A DNA stretch of 64,000 bases, taken from Panicum virgatum. Taxonomy: Eukaryota > Streptophyta > Magnoliopsida > Poales > Poaceae. Each line of letters starts with the position of its first letter. Positions within the stretch are counted from its first letter, which is position 1. Shown piece after piece: positions 56,294-64,000 of the stretch. The stretch is from positions 30,811,339 through 30,875,338 of the forward strand of contig NC_053149.1 of NCBI RefSeq assembly GCF_016808335.1, given 5' to 3'. A program made the translations under genes and the position numbers. Under the pieces are notes generated by a model. It searched no databases and was not told the DNA's origin. It saw nothing but the letters and a program-made list of their open reading frames with translations.

Positions 56294-56440
56294 GTCCACG
56301 CAGCGGCCGGCGGCAAGCGGTGGCGCTCTCGCGCAGCTTGCAGGCAGAGCAACTGAGGGCGCACGCGAGCCAAGAACCAGACCAGGTTCTGTCCACGCAG
56401 CGGCCGGCGGCAAGCAGTGGCGCTCTCGCGCAGCAAGCAG
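56294..56440 (+). repeat. 97-bp imperfect tandem duplication in transposon P
   Basis: GTCCACGCAGCGGCCGGCGG occurs at 56294 and 56391, followed by CAAGCGGTGGCGCTCTCGCG or a one-base variant in both. It lies in the GC-rich leader upstream of the transposase. The open frames on both strands here follow from the composition. Confidence 0.85.
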
Positions 56441-56969
56441 GCAGAGCAGCTGGCAAACACGTCGGCGGGGCACAGCCGGGGGCGTGCGGCCTTGCCCACT
56501 CGCAATACAAGCTGCGAAATCAAGATTCATTTTTGCAGCGGTGAATTCTTTGGAAACATCTTAGGGTGCCGTGCAGTTAGGAAGCTGGAAGGAGGAGACG
56601 AAACAACAAACTCACAGCAGGTGCCAGCTAGGTGTTCGACAAAATTTCTGCAAAGACAAACGATAAATTCCAAGCACACGAGGTTTGCATTCAAGCTGAT
56701 GGTTTCATTTGAGATGTTATTTTTATGCTACAGTGATAAATGATTAGGAAATCATTGCAAGATCTTTTATTTTATTATTTAAGCTTTAGCTTGTGTCGAT
56801 CAGCAACTTTCTTGCTTGCATGGGCAGCACTGTGATCCTTGTTTAAGCAATAGTTAAATAGCTCCTTTTTTGAATCTTATCACTGTTGGTTCTTTGCATG
56901 GTTCTTTGCCAGACAACTTATTTTGTAATTCTTGTGATGAAATAAGTCTTTTTTGTGGGTTCTGTGCAG

Positions 56970-58226
56970 ATGGACTCATTGCTTCTGAGGTTGCTTGAAG
57001 ATGACTCGTCATCGGATGAGGACTACGATGTGGCGGCTATTATGCTCGCTGATCTTGCAAAGAATGAACAGCCCAACCATGGTGGTTCTGTGCAAGGTCA
57101 TAAGGTGGTTCGTCGGAACAAGCAGAAAGGAGATGCAAAACTCTTTGATGACTACTTTGCAGAAGAACCTGTGTTTGGACCAGTCACATTCAGACGGCGG
57201 TTTAGAATGTCAAAGAAGTTGTTCTTGCGCATTGCAGGTGCTGTAGAAGCACATTGTCCATATTTTCAGCAGAGGAGGAATGCAGCCGGGGACCTTGGCC
57301 ACAGTGCTTTGAAGAAGATCACTACAGCATTGCGCATGCTTACTTATGGGGTTCCTGCTGATTCTCTTGATGAGGCGCTTTACATCGCAGAGAGCACCAT
57401 AATTGAAAGCCTAAGGGAGTTTGTCAAAGCTGTGGTTGAGGTTTTTGGGTAGCAATACCTGCGAGCACCAAATGAGGAGGACACAGCAAGACTTATGCAA
57501 ATGGGTGCAGCTAGAGGCTTCCCTGGGATGCTTGGATGCATAGATTGCATGCACTGGCAGTGGAAGAATTGTCCAACAGCATGGCATGGGCAATTCACCA
57601 GGCATTGCCATGATCCTACAATCATTTTGGAAGCAGTCGCATCACGTGATCTGTGGATTTGGCATGCATACTTTGGGATGCCTGGTTCTCACAATGACAT
57701 CAATGTCCTACACAGATCTCCTCTGTTTGCAAGGCTTGCTGCTGGGAAGGCTCCACCTGTGAACTTTCAAGTCAATGGCCATGATTACACTATGGGCTAC
57801 TATCTCGCAGATGGCATTTATCCCTCATGGTCCACCTTTGTCAAGACAGTTAGAAACCCAAGCAGTAACAAGACAGCACACTTTGCAAAGGTTCAAGAAG
57901 CTGAGAGGAAGAATGTTGAGAGAGCTTTTGGGGTGTTGCAGTCTCGGTTTGCAATTGTCCGAGGCCCTGCTCGATTTTGGGACCAGACGACCTTGTGGCA
58001 TATCATGACAGCATGTGTCATCATGCACAACATGATAATAGAGGATGAAAGGGATCAACCTGAAGATTTTGTGTATGATCATGTGGGAACACCTGTGGAA
58101 CCCGAACAAGATGAAGACCGAATCTACAATTTTCTAGAAATGCATCGAAAGATCGAAGACCCCGTGGCACATAGCCAGCTTCGTGATGACCTTGTTGAGC
58201 ATTTGTGGCAACTACATGGGCAATGA
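56970..58226 (+). pseudogene. PIF/Harbinger transposase with one premature TAG
   Basis: ATG at 56970 follows a splice acceptor (TTCTGTGCAG), so a leader intron is likely. The frame covers 417 sense codons and is broken only by TAG at 57450-57452. N-terminal part: acidic stretch, then FGPVTFRRRFRMSKKLFLRI and LRMLTYGVPADSLDE, typical of plant HARBI1-like transposases. The catalytic DDE core (DDE_Tnp_4 / Plant_tran type): Asp in GCIDCMHWQW, Asp in GSHNDINVL, Glu in NVERAFGVLQSRF. It would cut and rejoin the element ends with help from ORF1. With the stop the N-terminal 160 residues are separated from the whole catalytic core. Confidence 0.88.
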
Positions 58227-59052
58227 AAATTACTGTAGGGGATGAAATGAGCTATGAAAATTACATGTTGTCCCCTTGTATTCTGTAATGTTATAATAAT
58301 TACAGTATTTTGTAATCTGTAATGCTCTGTATTGTTGTCCCCTTGTAAAAAGATGCCATTTTGCTGTTTCTTCTGATTTAGAACTGAGCAGGATATTTTA
58401 ATTGCATTAATGTGCAAGTTTCTGAACTATATGGATATGCATTTTCTGAACTATATGGATATGCATTTTCTGAGCAGCTTCTGTTGAATGGGCGGCATAT
58501 ATATATTGCATTAACTGTGAGTTTCAGAAAAGTTTCAGTGGATCATTGTACAACATCAGCAAAGAAATTACAAAAGTTTCAGTGGAAAAAAGCTTGTGCT
58601 TCAGAAAAAAAAAGAAGGCAGCTCACTTGGCCAGCAGCCAGCCACCAGCAGCAGCAAGAGAGACAGGCAGAAAGAGCTGAGGGCCAAGAAGGCAGTAGTA
58701 GCACTAGCAGCTGCATGGCCAAGAAGGCAGTAGTGCATTCTGATCTCCATTCTTAATGCAACATCATAATCATCAGGCTGGTATACCAGAATGCCTGCCC
58801 CAATTACAAAAACAAAACATTGGGACACTTACAAATAAAACAGCAATTTCATTATTTTTTAAAAACAAAATTCATTTCGCAACAGTACTATTTCTGCATC
58901 AGAAAGCAATATGCCATTTCAGAAACCAATGACATTGCATCAGAAAGCAACATGTATATTTGGAACACAATCTTGCATCATCATTCTCATAAACACTAGA
59001 CACCAACAGATATATTCAGATAATACTATGTATTTCAGCTAGAATTTTAGCA
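58227..59052 (+). other. spacer between the convergent genes of P
   Basis: Likely holds the 3' UTRs of both transposon genes. There is a short direct repeat (CTGAACTATATGGATATGCA at 58421 and 58447) and an open frame of 114 codons (58412-58756) rich in Gln/Ala without recognisable homology. I do not call it a gene. Confidence 0.5.
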
Positions 59053-61589
59053 CTAGACACTCCCACCTCCACTGCCTCCTAGTATTTCAGCTACAATTTT
59101 AGCACGCATGGCCTCGACATATGCCCTCTGTGTGTCATCAAGAGCACTCATGTCCATGAACATGATTTTTTGGTCCTCGTCCTTCTTCTTTGCAGCTGCT
59201 TTGCGCTCTTCCGCAGCCGCTTGAGCCCGTGCCTTCTCACCCTTGAGCCTTAGTCTCTCTTCCTCATTTGCTGCCTTGCGCTCTTCCGCAGCTGCTTTGC
59301 GCTCTTCAATTGCAATTTTGCGCTCCTCAATGGCCTTGATATCCGTCCACCTTGAGTCCTTGTCAATTGCAAGCCTCTCCTTTGATTCGATCATCTTTTG
59401 TATCGCCTCCTTGTAGCCACTGGCATCTTTCTTCGACCTCTCTTTCTCCTTCTTCCTCCCTGCAGGCCTCTTGCTCATTTCGTCAATTCCTTCATCCTCC
59501 TCATGGGCTTCGATATCTGCTGAAGATGAACAGTTGGACCTTGGCCTCTTTGATGGGCATTCAAACTCCCTGTCTATCCACTTTTGATTGTTTTGCAGCA
59601 ATGTCCAGCAATGTTGCATGGTAAAGGGCCTATGCTTCTGTTGATCCATGGCCTTGTACCTCTCCTGGGCGAGGTTGGCCTATCAAAGCAAAAATGAGCA
59701 AAATGTCATGATCAAATGAACAAAATGAGCAAAGAAGTTTTGAACAACATGAACAATGTACTAACTTGCTCTTGAAGTGGGACTCCACTTGGATGTTGGC
59801 ATGCAACTTGAGCAAGACATGACTTCCATTTGTTACAACATTCTTGGATTGTAGACCAACGATGTTGGAGCGAGCCGATTGTTCTAGTCGTTGTTGTATT
59901 GCCATTACCGTGAAAGTGCTCTGAGATGCGGCTCCAAAAGGTGCTACTACTTTGATCAACTCCTGCAATGGCATCAAGGGATACGGACTCCCATGCCCTG
60001 ATCAAGGCAACATCTTCGTCTGATGAATAATTGGCAGCCCTTTGTCCTCTTTTCCTTGTTGGACTGATCAAAGTGTCGTCTTCATCATGCTCCTCATCAG
60101 CACTTGGCAATGGTTGGAAGAGAGAGATATTTTCTACTTCAACACTGTCATCCATCATATTAGAAAAAGATTGGGCACTGCACATTCAAACAAATTCATC
60201 ATATATAGTATATACAGTGTCTAAACTATCATTGCTCCTTAGATCAACCTTGTCAATGATAAGAATATATGGCATCCACCAGAGAATTAAATATGGCACT
60301 CTATAGGTATCAAGCTGGACCGAAGAATCTAGTATTTTTGTGAGGAAAAAAAAATAGGAACTCTAGCATTGGTAAAAGTTATGTTGTGGGTGCCTGTGTC
60401 TGTTGATTTTAACATAGAAGCAATGGTAAAAGTTATTCTTGCGAACCCATAGTAGCAGCTACTATGGGTTCCTATAGAGTGCCTGCATACTCTAGAAACT
60501 GCTTATGCACTGGATTAGATGGTGGTAGACCATCTCCTGACCATGCATATCTAGCAGACTGCATACTCTAGCATGTTCCTTCTGCAGAAGTCTCTTATAG
60601 AAACTCTCAGATATAGAAAGGTTTTGCTAATCCTAGATAATGTCTGGGAAGATAGCAGTGTTGAAAAATGGCAAACATTGGTCGATCCTCTAAAAGTCTG
60701 CAAGAAAGGAAGCAGAGTCCTACTGACGACTCGGATGCAATCAGTAGTGGACATGGCATCTGCTGCTATAGGAACTGCAGCTGAATACCTGAAACTGGAT
60801 GACTTGGATGAATATGACAGTCTCATGCTCCTCAAAAGCCGACTGCCTTCTCAGTGTATATCAGATATACACTGAATACTGAATGATTCAGTGAACATGA
60901 AACCTCACTTGAATTCAGAACAAAAATCATTTGCAACGACTGAATACTGAATACTGAACTTAAATGATGGTAACAGGTAGCCAAAATCAGGGTACTCTTT
61001 TATATGCAAGAAATGAGAACGCATCTGATATATCATACCTTGCAGACATCCCATCAAACACATTGTTGGTAACATGGGTGTCTTCCTCGGTGCCACAATT
61101 GGGAGCTGCGATGCTTGCCGACGCTGAAGAATTTGTTGTCGGCGTTGAAGCAGAGGCTACCAGAGTTGAAGAAGGCATCTTCTTCTTCGGGCCCGGCTTC
61201 TTCCTCGCTGCTTTTGCCAAGCCGGTGGTAGGTTTCTTGGGCTGTCGTGGGGCGTTCGGCCTTGGGGGCATCAAGCTTGTCGCAGCAGTAGGTGGAGCGA
61301 CCGCCCACGGTGCCCTTGGCCCAAGAAGGTGCGCTGCGCCCATGGGGGGCATGCCCGTCGGCGGCATGGACGGCGACCCCTCCATGGAGGGCATGCCCAT
61401 GGGCGGCGCGGCCAGCCACCCCTCCATGGGGACCATGCCCATGGCCGCGACCTGGGAGAGGTCGGGCCAGCGCACTGCCCCTGCGGCCTCCATGGGCGGC
61501 GGCCTCCAGTGAAGCAAGGATGGAAGGGGACGAGGAGGGCGGAGGCTTGAGGCGGGCCGCTGCTGGTAGCTGTGCTCGTCGGCGGCCAT
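59053..61589 (-). CDS. PIF/Harbinger ORF1: Myb/SANT and NAM-associated protein, three exons, intact
   Basis: Minus strand exons: 61589-61039, 60177-59766, 59679-59053; 1590 nt, 529 residues. Splice sites: AAG|GTATGA to TGTGCAG, and CAA|GTTAGT to TTGATAG; phases 2 and 0. Exon 1 is Pro/Met-rich with MGMPSMEG-type repeats, then basic (AKAARKKPGPKKK). Exon 2 holds a trihelix/Myb-like domain (DVALIRAWESVSLDA, FWSRISEHFH, QHRWSTIQECCNKWK). Exon 3 is the NAM-associated C-terminal domain (PFTMQHCWTLLQNNQKW, then a long charged coiled coil of EERK repeats). In this superfamily the ORF1 protein binds DNA and brings the transposase into the nucleus. Intron 1 carries the NLR fragment. Confidence 0.85.
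60573..60854 (+). pseudogene. captured NB-ARC (NLR) gene fragment
   Basis: The plus strand encodes LLILDNVWED (kinase-2 motif), GSRVLLTTRMQSVVDM (RNBS-B) and a following LDDLDEYDSLMLLKSR block of the NB-ARC domain of plant disease-resistance proteins. P-loop, GLPL, MHD and LRR parts are absent, so it is a fragment of about 95 residues. It lies antisense within ORF1 intron 1 of transposon P and ends at a 23-bp palindrome. Most likely a piece of host gene taken up by the transposon. Confidence 0.85.
60852..60874. repeat. 23-bp perfect palindrome at the end of the NLR fragment
   Basis: CAGTGTATATC, one base, GATATACACTG. Two arms of 11 bp. It is directly followed by short GAATACTGAA repeats. 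It could be a filler or a hairpin formed at the capture junction. Confidence 0.9.
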
Positions 61590-62013
61590 CAGGAGGCGGG
61601 GGCGGCGGCGGCGGGCACGGCCCTGGCGGCGGTGGGCGCGGTGGTGCCGGGCGGCGCGGCCCTGGCGGCGCCCGGGAGGCGACGGCGGGAGTCCTGTCGG
61701 GACAGAAAAGGGAGGATAGTTTTGTTCCCTTTCTATTGGGGATTGAAGATATAATATTGGGGATTGAGAAAAAATAAAGGGGAAAGGGAGATGGAAAATC
61801 AATTTGTTGGAGTGGGTTTTTTCACCATCAATTCCCTATATTGAGAAAAAGTGGAAAGGGGATAGGGAAAAATCAAATTGTTGGAGTTGCTCTAAGGTGA
61901 TTTAGATTTTGTACAAGTGTATGTCAACGTACTGGAGCGTTAGATCATCATCAGACTGCTCAGATCAGTTCTAGTGTTGATGCTGCAATCGGGGTTCATT
62001 TGCGGCCAATTTA

Positions 62014-62245
62014 GGCCCGGTTTAGTTCCCAAAAATTTTCCTACTGTACCCATCACATCGAATTTTCAAACACATGCATGAAACATTAAATGTAGTTGAA
62101 AAAATAACTAATTATACAGTTCAATTGTAAATGACGAGACGAATCTTTTAAGGCTAATTAGACCATGATTGGATATTAATTATCAAATAACAACAAAAAT
62201 GATATATTAGCCAAATCCAAAAAATTTCACGAACTAAACAGACCC
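62014..62245. mobile_element. Tourist-like MITE
   Basis: 232 bp, left end GGCCCGGTTTAGTTC, right end GAACTAAACAGACCC (inverted, two mismatches), flanked by TTA on both sides (62011-62013 and 62246-62248). The 3-bp TTA duplication is typical of PIF/Harbinger-related Tourist MITEs. It has no coding capacity. Confidence 0.82.
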
Positions 62246-62369
62246 TTAGGTGCCCGGATCCAAGTGTCATTGTTTGGTGTGCTGACAAACCCCCACTCAT
62301 CTGTTTTATTTTCTACATATCCGGGTCTCTCTCCAAACTTAACCTCTCCCCCCACTCTCTCTCTCCAAC

Positions 62370-63761
62370 AGGTACCATAATATGGGGCACCCCAACATAG
62401 GGATTAAAACGCCTTCAAAAACGCAAAACACAATTAATCAACCAGACCAAAAGCCCCCGGGTGCAGTGCCATCATCTATGCTTGGATGCCCAAATCCTCT
62501 CCAGGTGCACAAGGCCCCACCCCGGCGCTTGCCATCATCTATACTTGGACGCCCAAATCCTCTCTAGGTGACAGAAGGCCCAAGGACACGCTTGGCCCAC
62601 AGCCCAACGCCGAAGTACGGCTCGTCCAAGGCCTCACAGGCTGCAGAATGATCTCCGCCTCGCTCGAGGCCTCCCCGCTGAGGCCCCTGGCAGTGCATCG
62701 CATCTCCGCCTCGCCCGAGGGTAAGAGGCTTACCCTCGAAGAATAGGAGAACTCCTCGTTCGAGGACCCCTCGGCCGAGCCCTCCTTAGGGCCTCGGTAG
62801 GAGGGGAAACTCCGCCTCGTTCGAGACCCCCCTCGGCAGACTGGGACTATGACCCTCCCACTCGACGGGACCAGCGCATTTATTGCGGAACCACCCCGCG
62901 GCATGTGCGGGTGTCAGACGGCGTCAGCAGCCACGCCGCACAGTGGACACGACCAGAGTCCCGTTTACTAACTCCGGTCACTGTTCCACCATTCCCGGCG
63001 CTGTGCAGATTTGCCAGGCGCTGTGTGGACATGTCCAACACTGCACCCGCTACTATGCTACCAAATCTTTGTACTCCCCACTCTGCAGGACCCTTGGCAG
63101 GCATGGGCAACAACTCTCGGACACGGTACGGTCATTGACCAGAACAAATACCACCATCAGCAGCCCCCTCGGCGCCGCGCCCAGTCAAGCGAAGAGGACG
63201 GCGCGCCCTGCAGCTGTCGCCACGCCGTCCGCTAGCGCCACAAGACAAGAACACACCCCAAGCGTGGCTAAAGACTTCCAAGGACGATGACCATGCCCGT
63301 CGCCATGTCCCACAGTACTCCGCTATAGGAACTACCAACTGTGCCCCCCTGATTCTTGGAGAGGCTGATGAAACCAAGAACATTCCATACATGTAACCCG
63401 TCCCTCCTTGAACCTATAAAAGGAGGAGGCGGGCCTCTCCCCAAGGGGGCGAACTCTCAGAGACACACATTCTCGACCTCGTTCTCCCCCATATTGGCAC
63501 TTGCCTCAATCATCTCCCTCGCATACACTGAGACTTGGGTGCTTCTCTCCCTCACTCGTCCAAAGCTTGTATCCCCTACTACAGTCACCCCCAGTGCAAG
63601 ATAATACAGTGCTCACTCCTCTTGCTGGATGTACGGCCCCATCGGCCGGAACCAGGATAAACCCCGTGTCATTGTGTTTCTTCTTGCATCAACCATCTAG
63701 AGATAGGGACGCGCAGCATCATCACTAGTTGGTGCTAGGCCGCCGGGTCTAGACACCGACA
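62370..63761 (+). repeat. 5' LTR of Tat-like element W (left boundary approximate)
   Basis: Ends ACACCGACA at 63761 next to a primer site identical in type to that of H. TATA box TATAAAA at 63415-63421 in a GGAGGAGGC context. The left edge is not certain: a plausible LTR-like start is near GGTACCATAATATGGGGCAC at 62371. It contains a 63-bp tandem duplication (62468-62573). The partner LTR is outside the window. Confidence 0.6.
62468..62573 (+). repeat. 63-bp tandem duplication in the LTR of W
   Basis: GCCATCATCTATGCTTGGAT at 62468 recurs with two changes at 62531. Both copies continue with CCAAATCCTCTC and AGGTG. Confidence 0.8.
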
Positions 63762-63779
63762 GTTGGCGCGCCAGGTAGG
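63762..63779 (+). promoter_or_regulatory. primer-site region of W
   Basis: GTTGGCGCGCCAGGTAGGGG directly follows the LTR end, as in element H (50554-50570, inverted). Confidence 0.75.
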
Positions 63780-63824
63780 GGGCGCTGCGTGACAAATCGT
63801 CTTTCGATCCCGCTTGCTCTCCAG

Positions 63825-64000
63825 ATGGCGGACGGGTCATGCCCAATCCGAGCAGGCACGGTGATCTAGTTCGGGAGTCTTGAGTTCAGGGCAACCGGCA
63901 ATAGTTACAACCTGGAGCTCCTCCCGCCCGAAACCAACCCCGACGCTCCGGCACCACAGCCCCGGCGCAGGAGGCGCTCGGGCCAGCGCGCGCGATAAGT
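63825..64000 (+). pseudogene. gag start of Tat-like element W, cut by window edge
   Basis: ATG at 63825 opens MADGSCPIRAGTVI, meets a TAG at 63867, and continues in the same frame with FGSLEFRATGNSYNLELLPP and an Arg-rich stretch. A second stop lies at 63996-63998. It resembles the gag start of H (VRFGDLRFIVN). The rest is outside the window. Confidence 0.6.

Larger units (their letters stand above)
55957..61892. mobile_element. P: PIF/Harbinger DNA transposon, 5.9 kb
   Basis: Terminal inverted repeats start GAGCAACTCCAACAA at 55957 and, inverted, end TTGTTGGAGTTGCTC at 61892. The similarity extends about 35 bp, and the flanking 3-bp duplications are TAA (55954-55956 and 61893-61895), as expected for PIF/Harbinger. 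Two convergent genes: transposase on the plus strand and a Myb/NAM-associated ORF1 on the minus strand. A partial NLR gene lies in an ORF1 intron. ORF1 is intact; the transposase has one stop. The left end lies in the promoter or 5' UTR of ARGLU1. Confidence 0.92.

Noticed and set aside
62883..63290. Overlapping frames in the LTR of W
   Set aside because: LTR sequence, several frames open together, no domain.
1..64000. tRNA, rRNA, CRISPR or bacterial-type operons
   Set aside because: No supporting pattern was seen; tRNA-like strings are retroelement primer binding sites.

Overview
This window looks like a piece of a large grass (Poaceae) nuclear genome. The evidence is a dense nest of Ty3/gypsy LTR retrotransposons of the Athila, Tat and CRM-like types, GC-rich monocot first exons, Tourist-like MITEs and a PIF/Harbinger transposon. 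Only one ordinary host gene is visible, an ARGLU1-type splicing cofactor at 52242-55754 on the minus strand. I see no rRNA, convincing tRNA, CRISPR or prokaryotic features.

Left and middle (1-51485) are retrotransposon inside retrotransposon, resolved here from target-site duplications (TSDs). The outermost host is a Tat-like element on the minus strand, called H, with its 5' LTR at 50571-51485. Its reverse transcriptase was hit twice. Element T (plus strand, 3' part at 18826-21376) entered on one side. Element C (CRM-like, minus strand, 21463-48431, TSD GTCAG) entered 86 bp away. Inside T sits element G (2652-18825, gag-pro only). Inside the 3' LTR of G sits element N (8626-18409, TSD GTAAT, minus strand). 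A solo-LTR-like element S4 (1-2651) cuts the 5' LTR of G. Inside the integrase gene of C sits Athila-like element B (22399-42001, TSD TGGGA). Inside the integrase gene of B sits S1 (29867-37584, TSD TAGAA), and inside S1 sits S2 (32118-36396, TSD GCTAT). A truncated relative, S3 (23196-25248), replaced part of the 5' LTR of B.

Only B, C and H carry pol genes, and all three are broken by stops, frameshifts or insertions. G and N have gag and protease (G's protease lacks the catalytic Asp motif) but no RT or integrase, so they look non-autonomous and would have needed a partner such as B, which uses the same tRNA-Asp primer type. The S elements have no gag or pol. They share a short exon-like segment with a GC-type splice donor and a GAGTAC-type stem-loop, which is the least expected structure in the window.

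Right part (51486-64000): an intergenic stretch with an 87-bp tandem repeat, the four-exon ARGLU1 gene, and then a complete PIF/Harbinger transposon (55957-61892, TSD TAA) whose end lies about 200 bp upstream of the ARGLU1 start codon. The transposon has an intact, spliced Myb/NAM-associated ORF1, a transposase with one premature stop, and a captured NB-ARC resistance-gene fragment in an ORF1 intron. A Tourist-like MITE and the 5' LTR plus gag start of another Tat-like element close the window.
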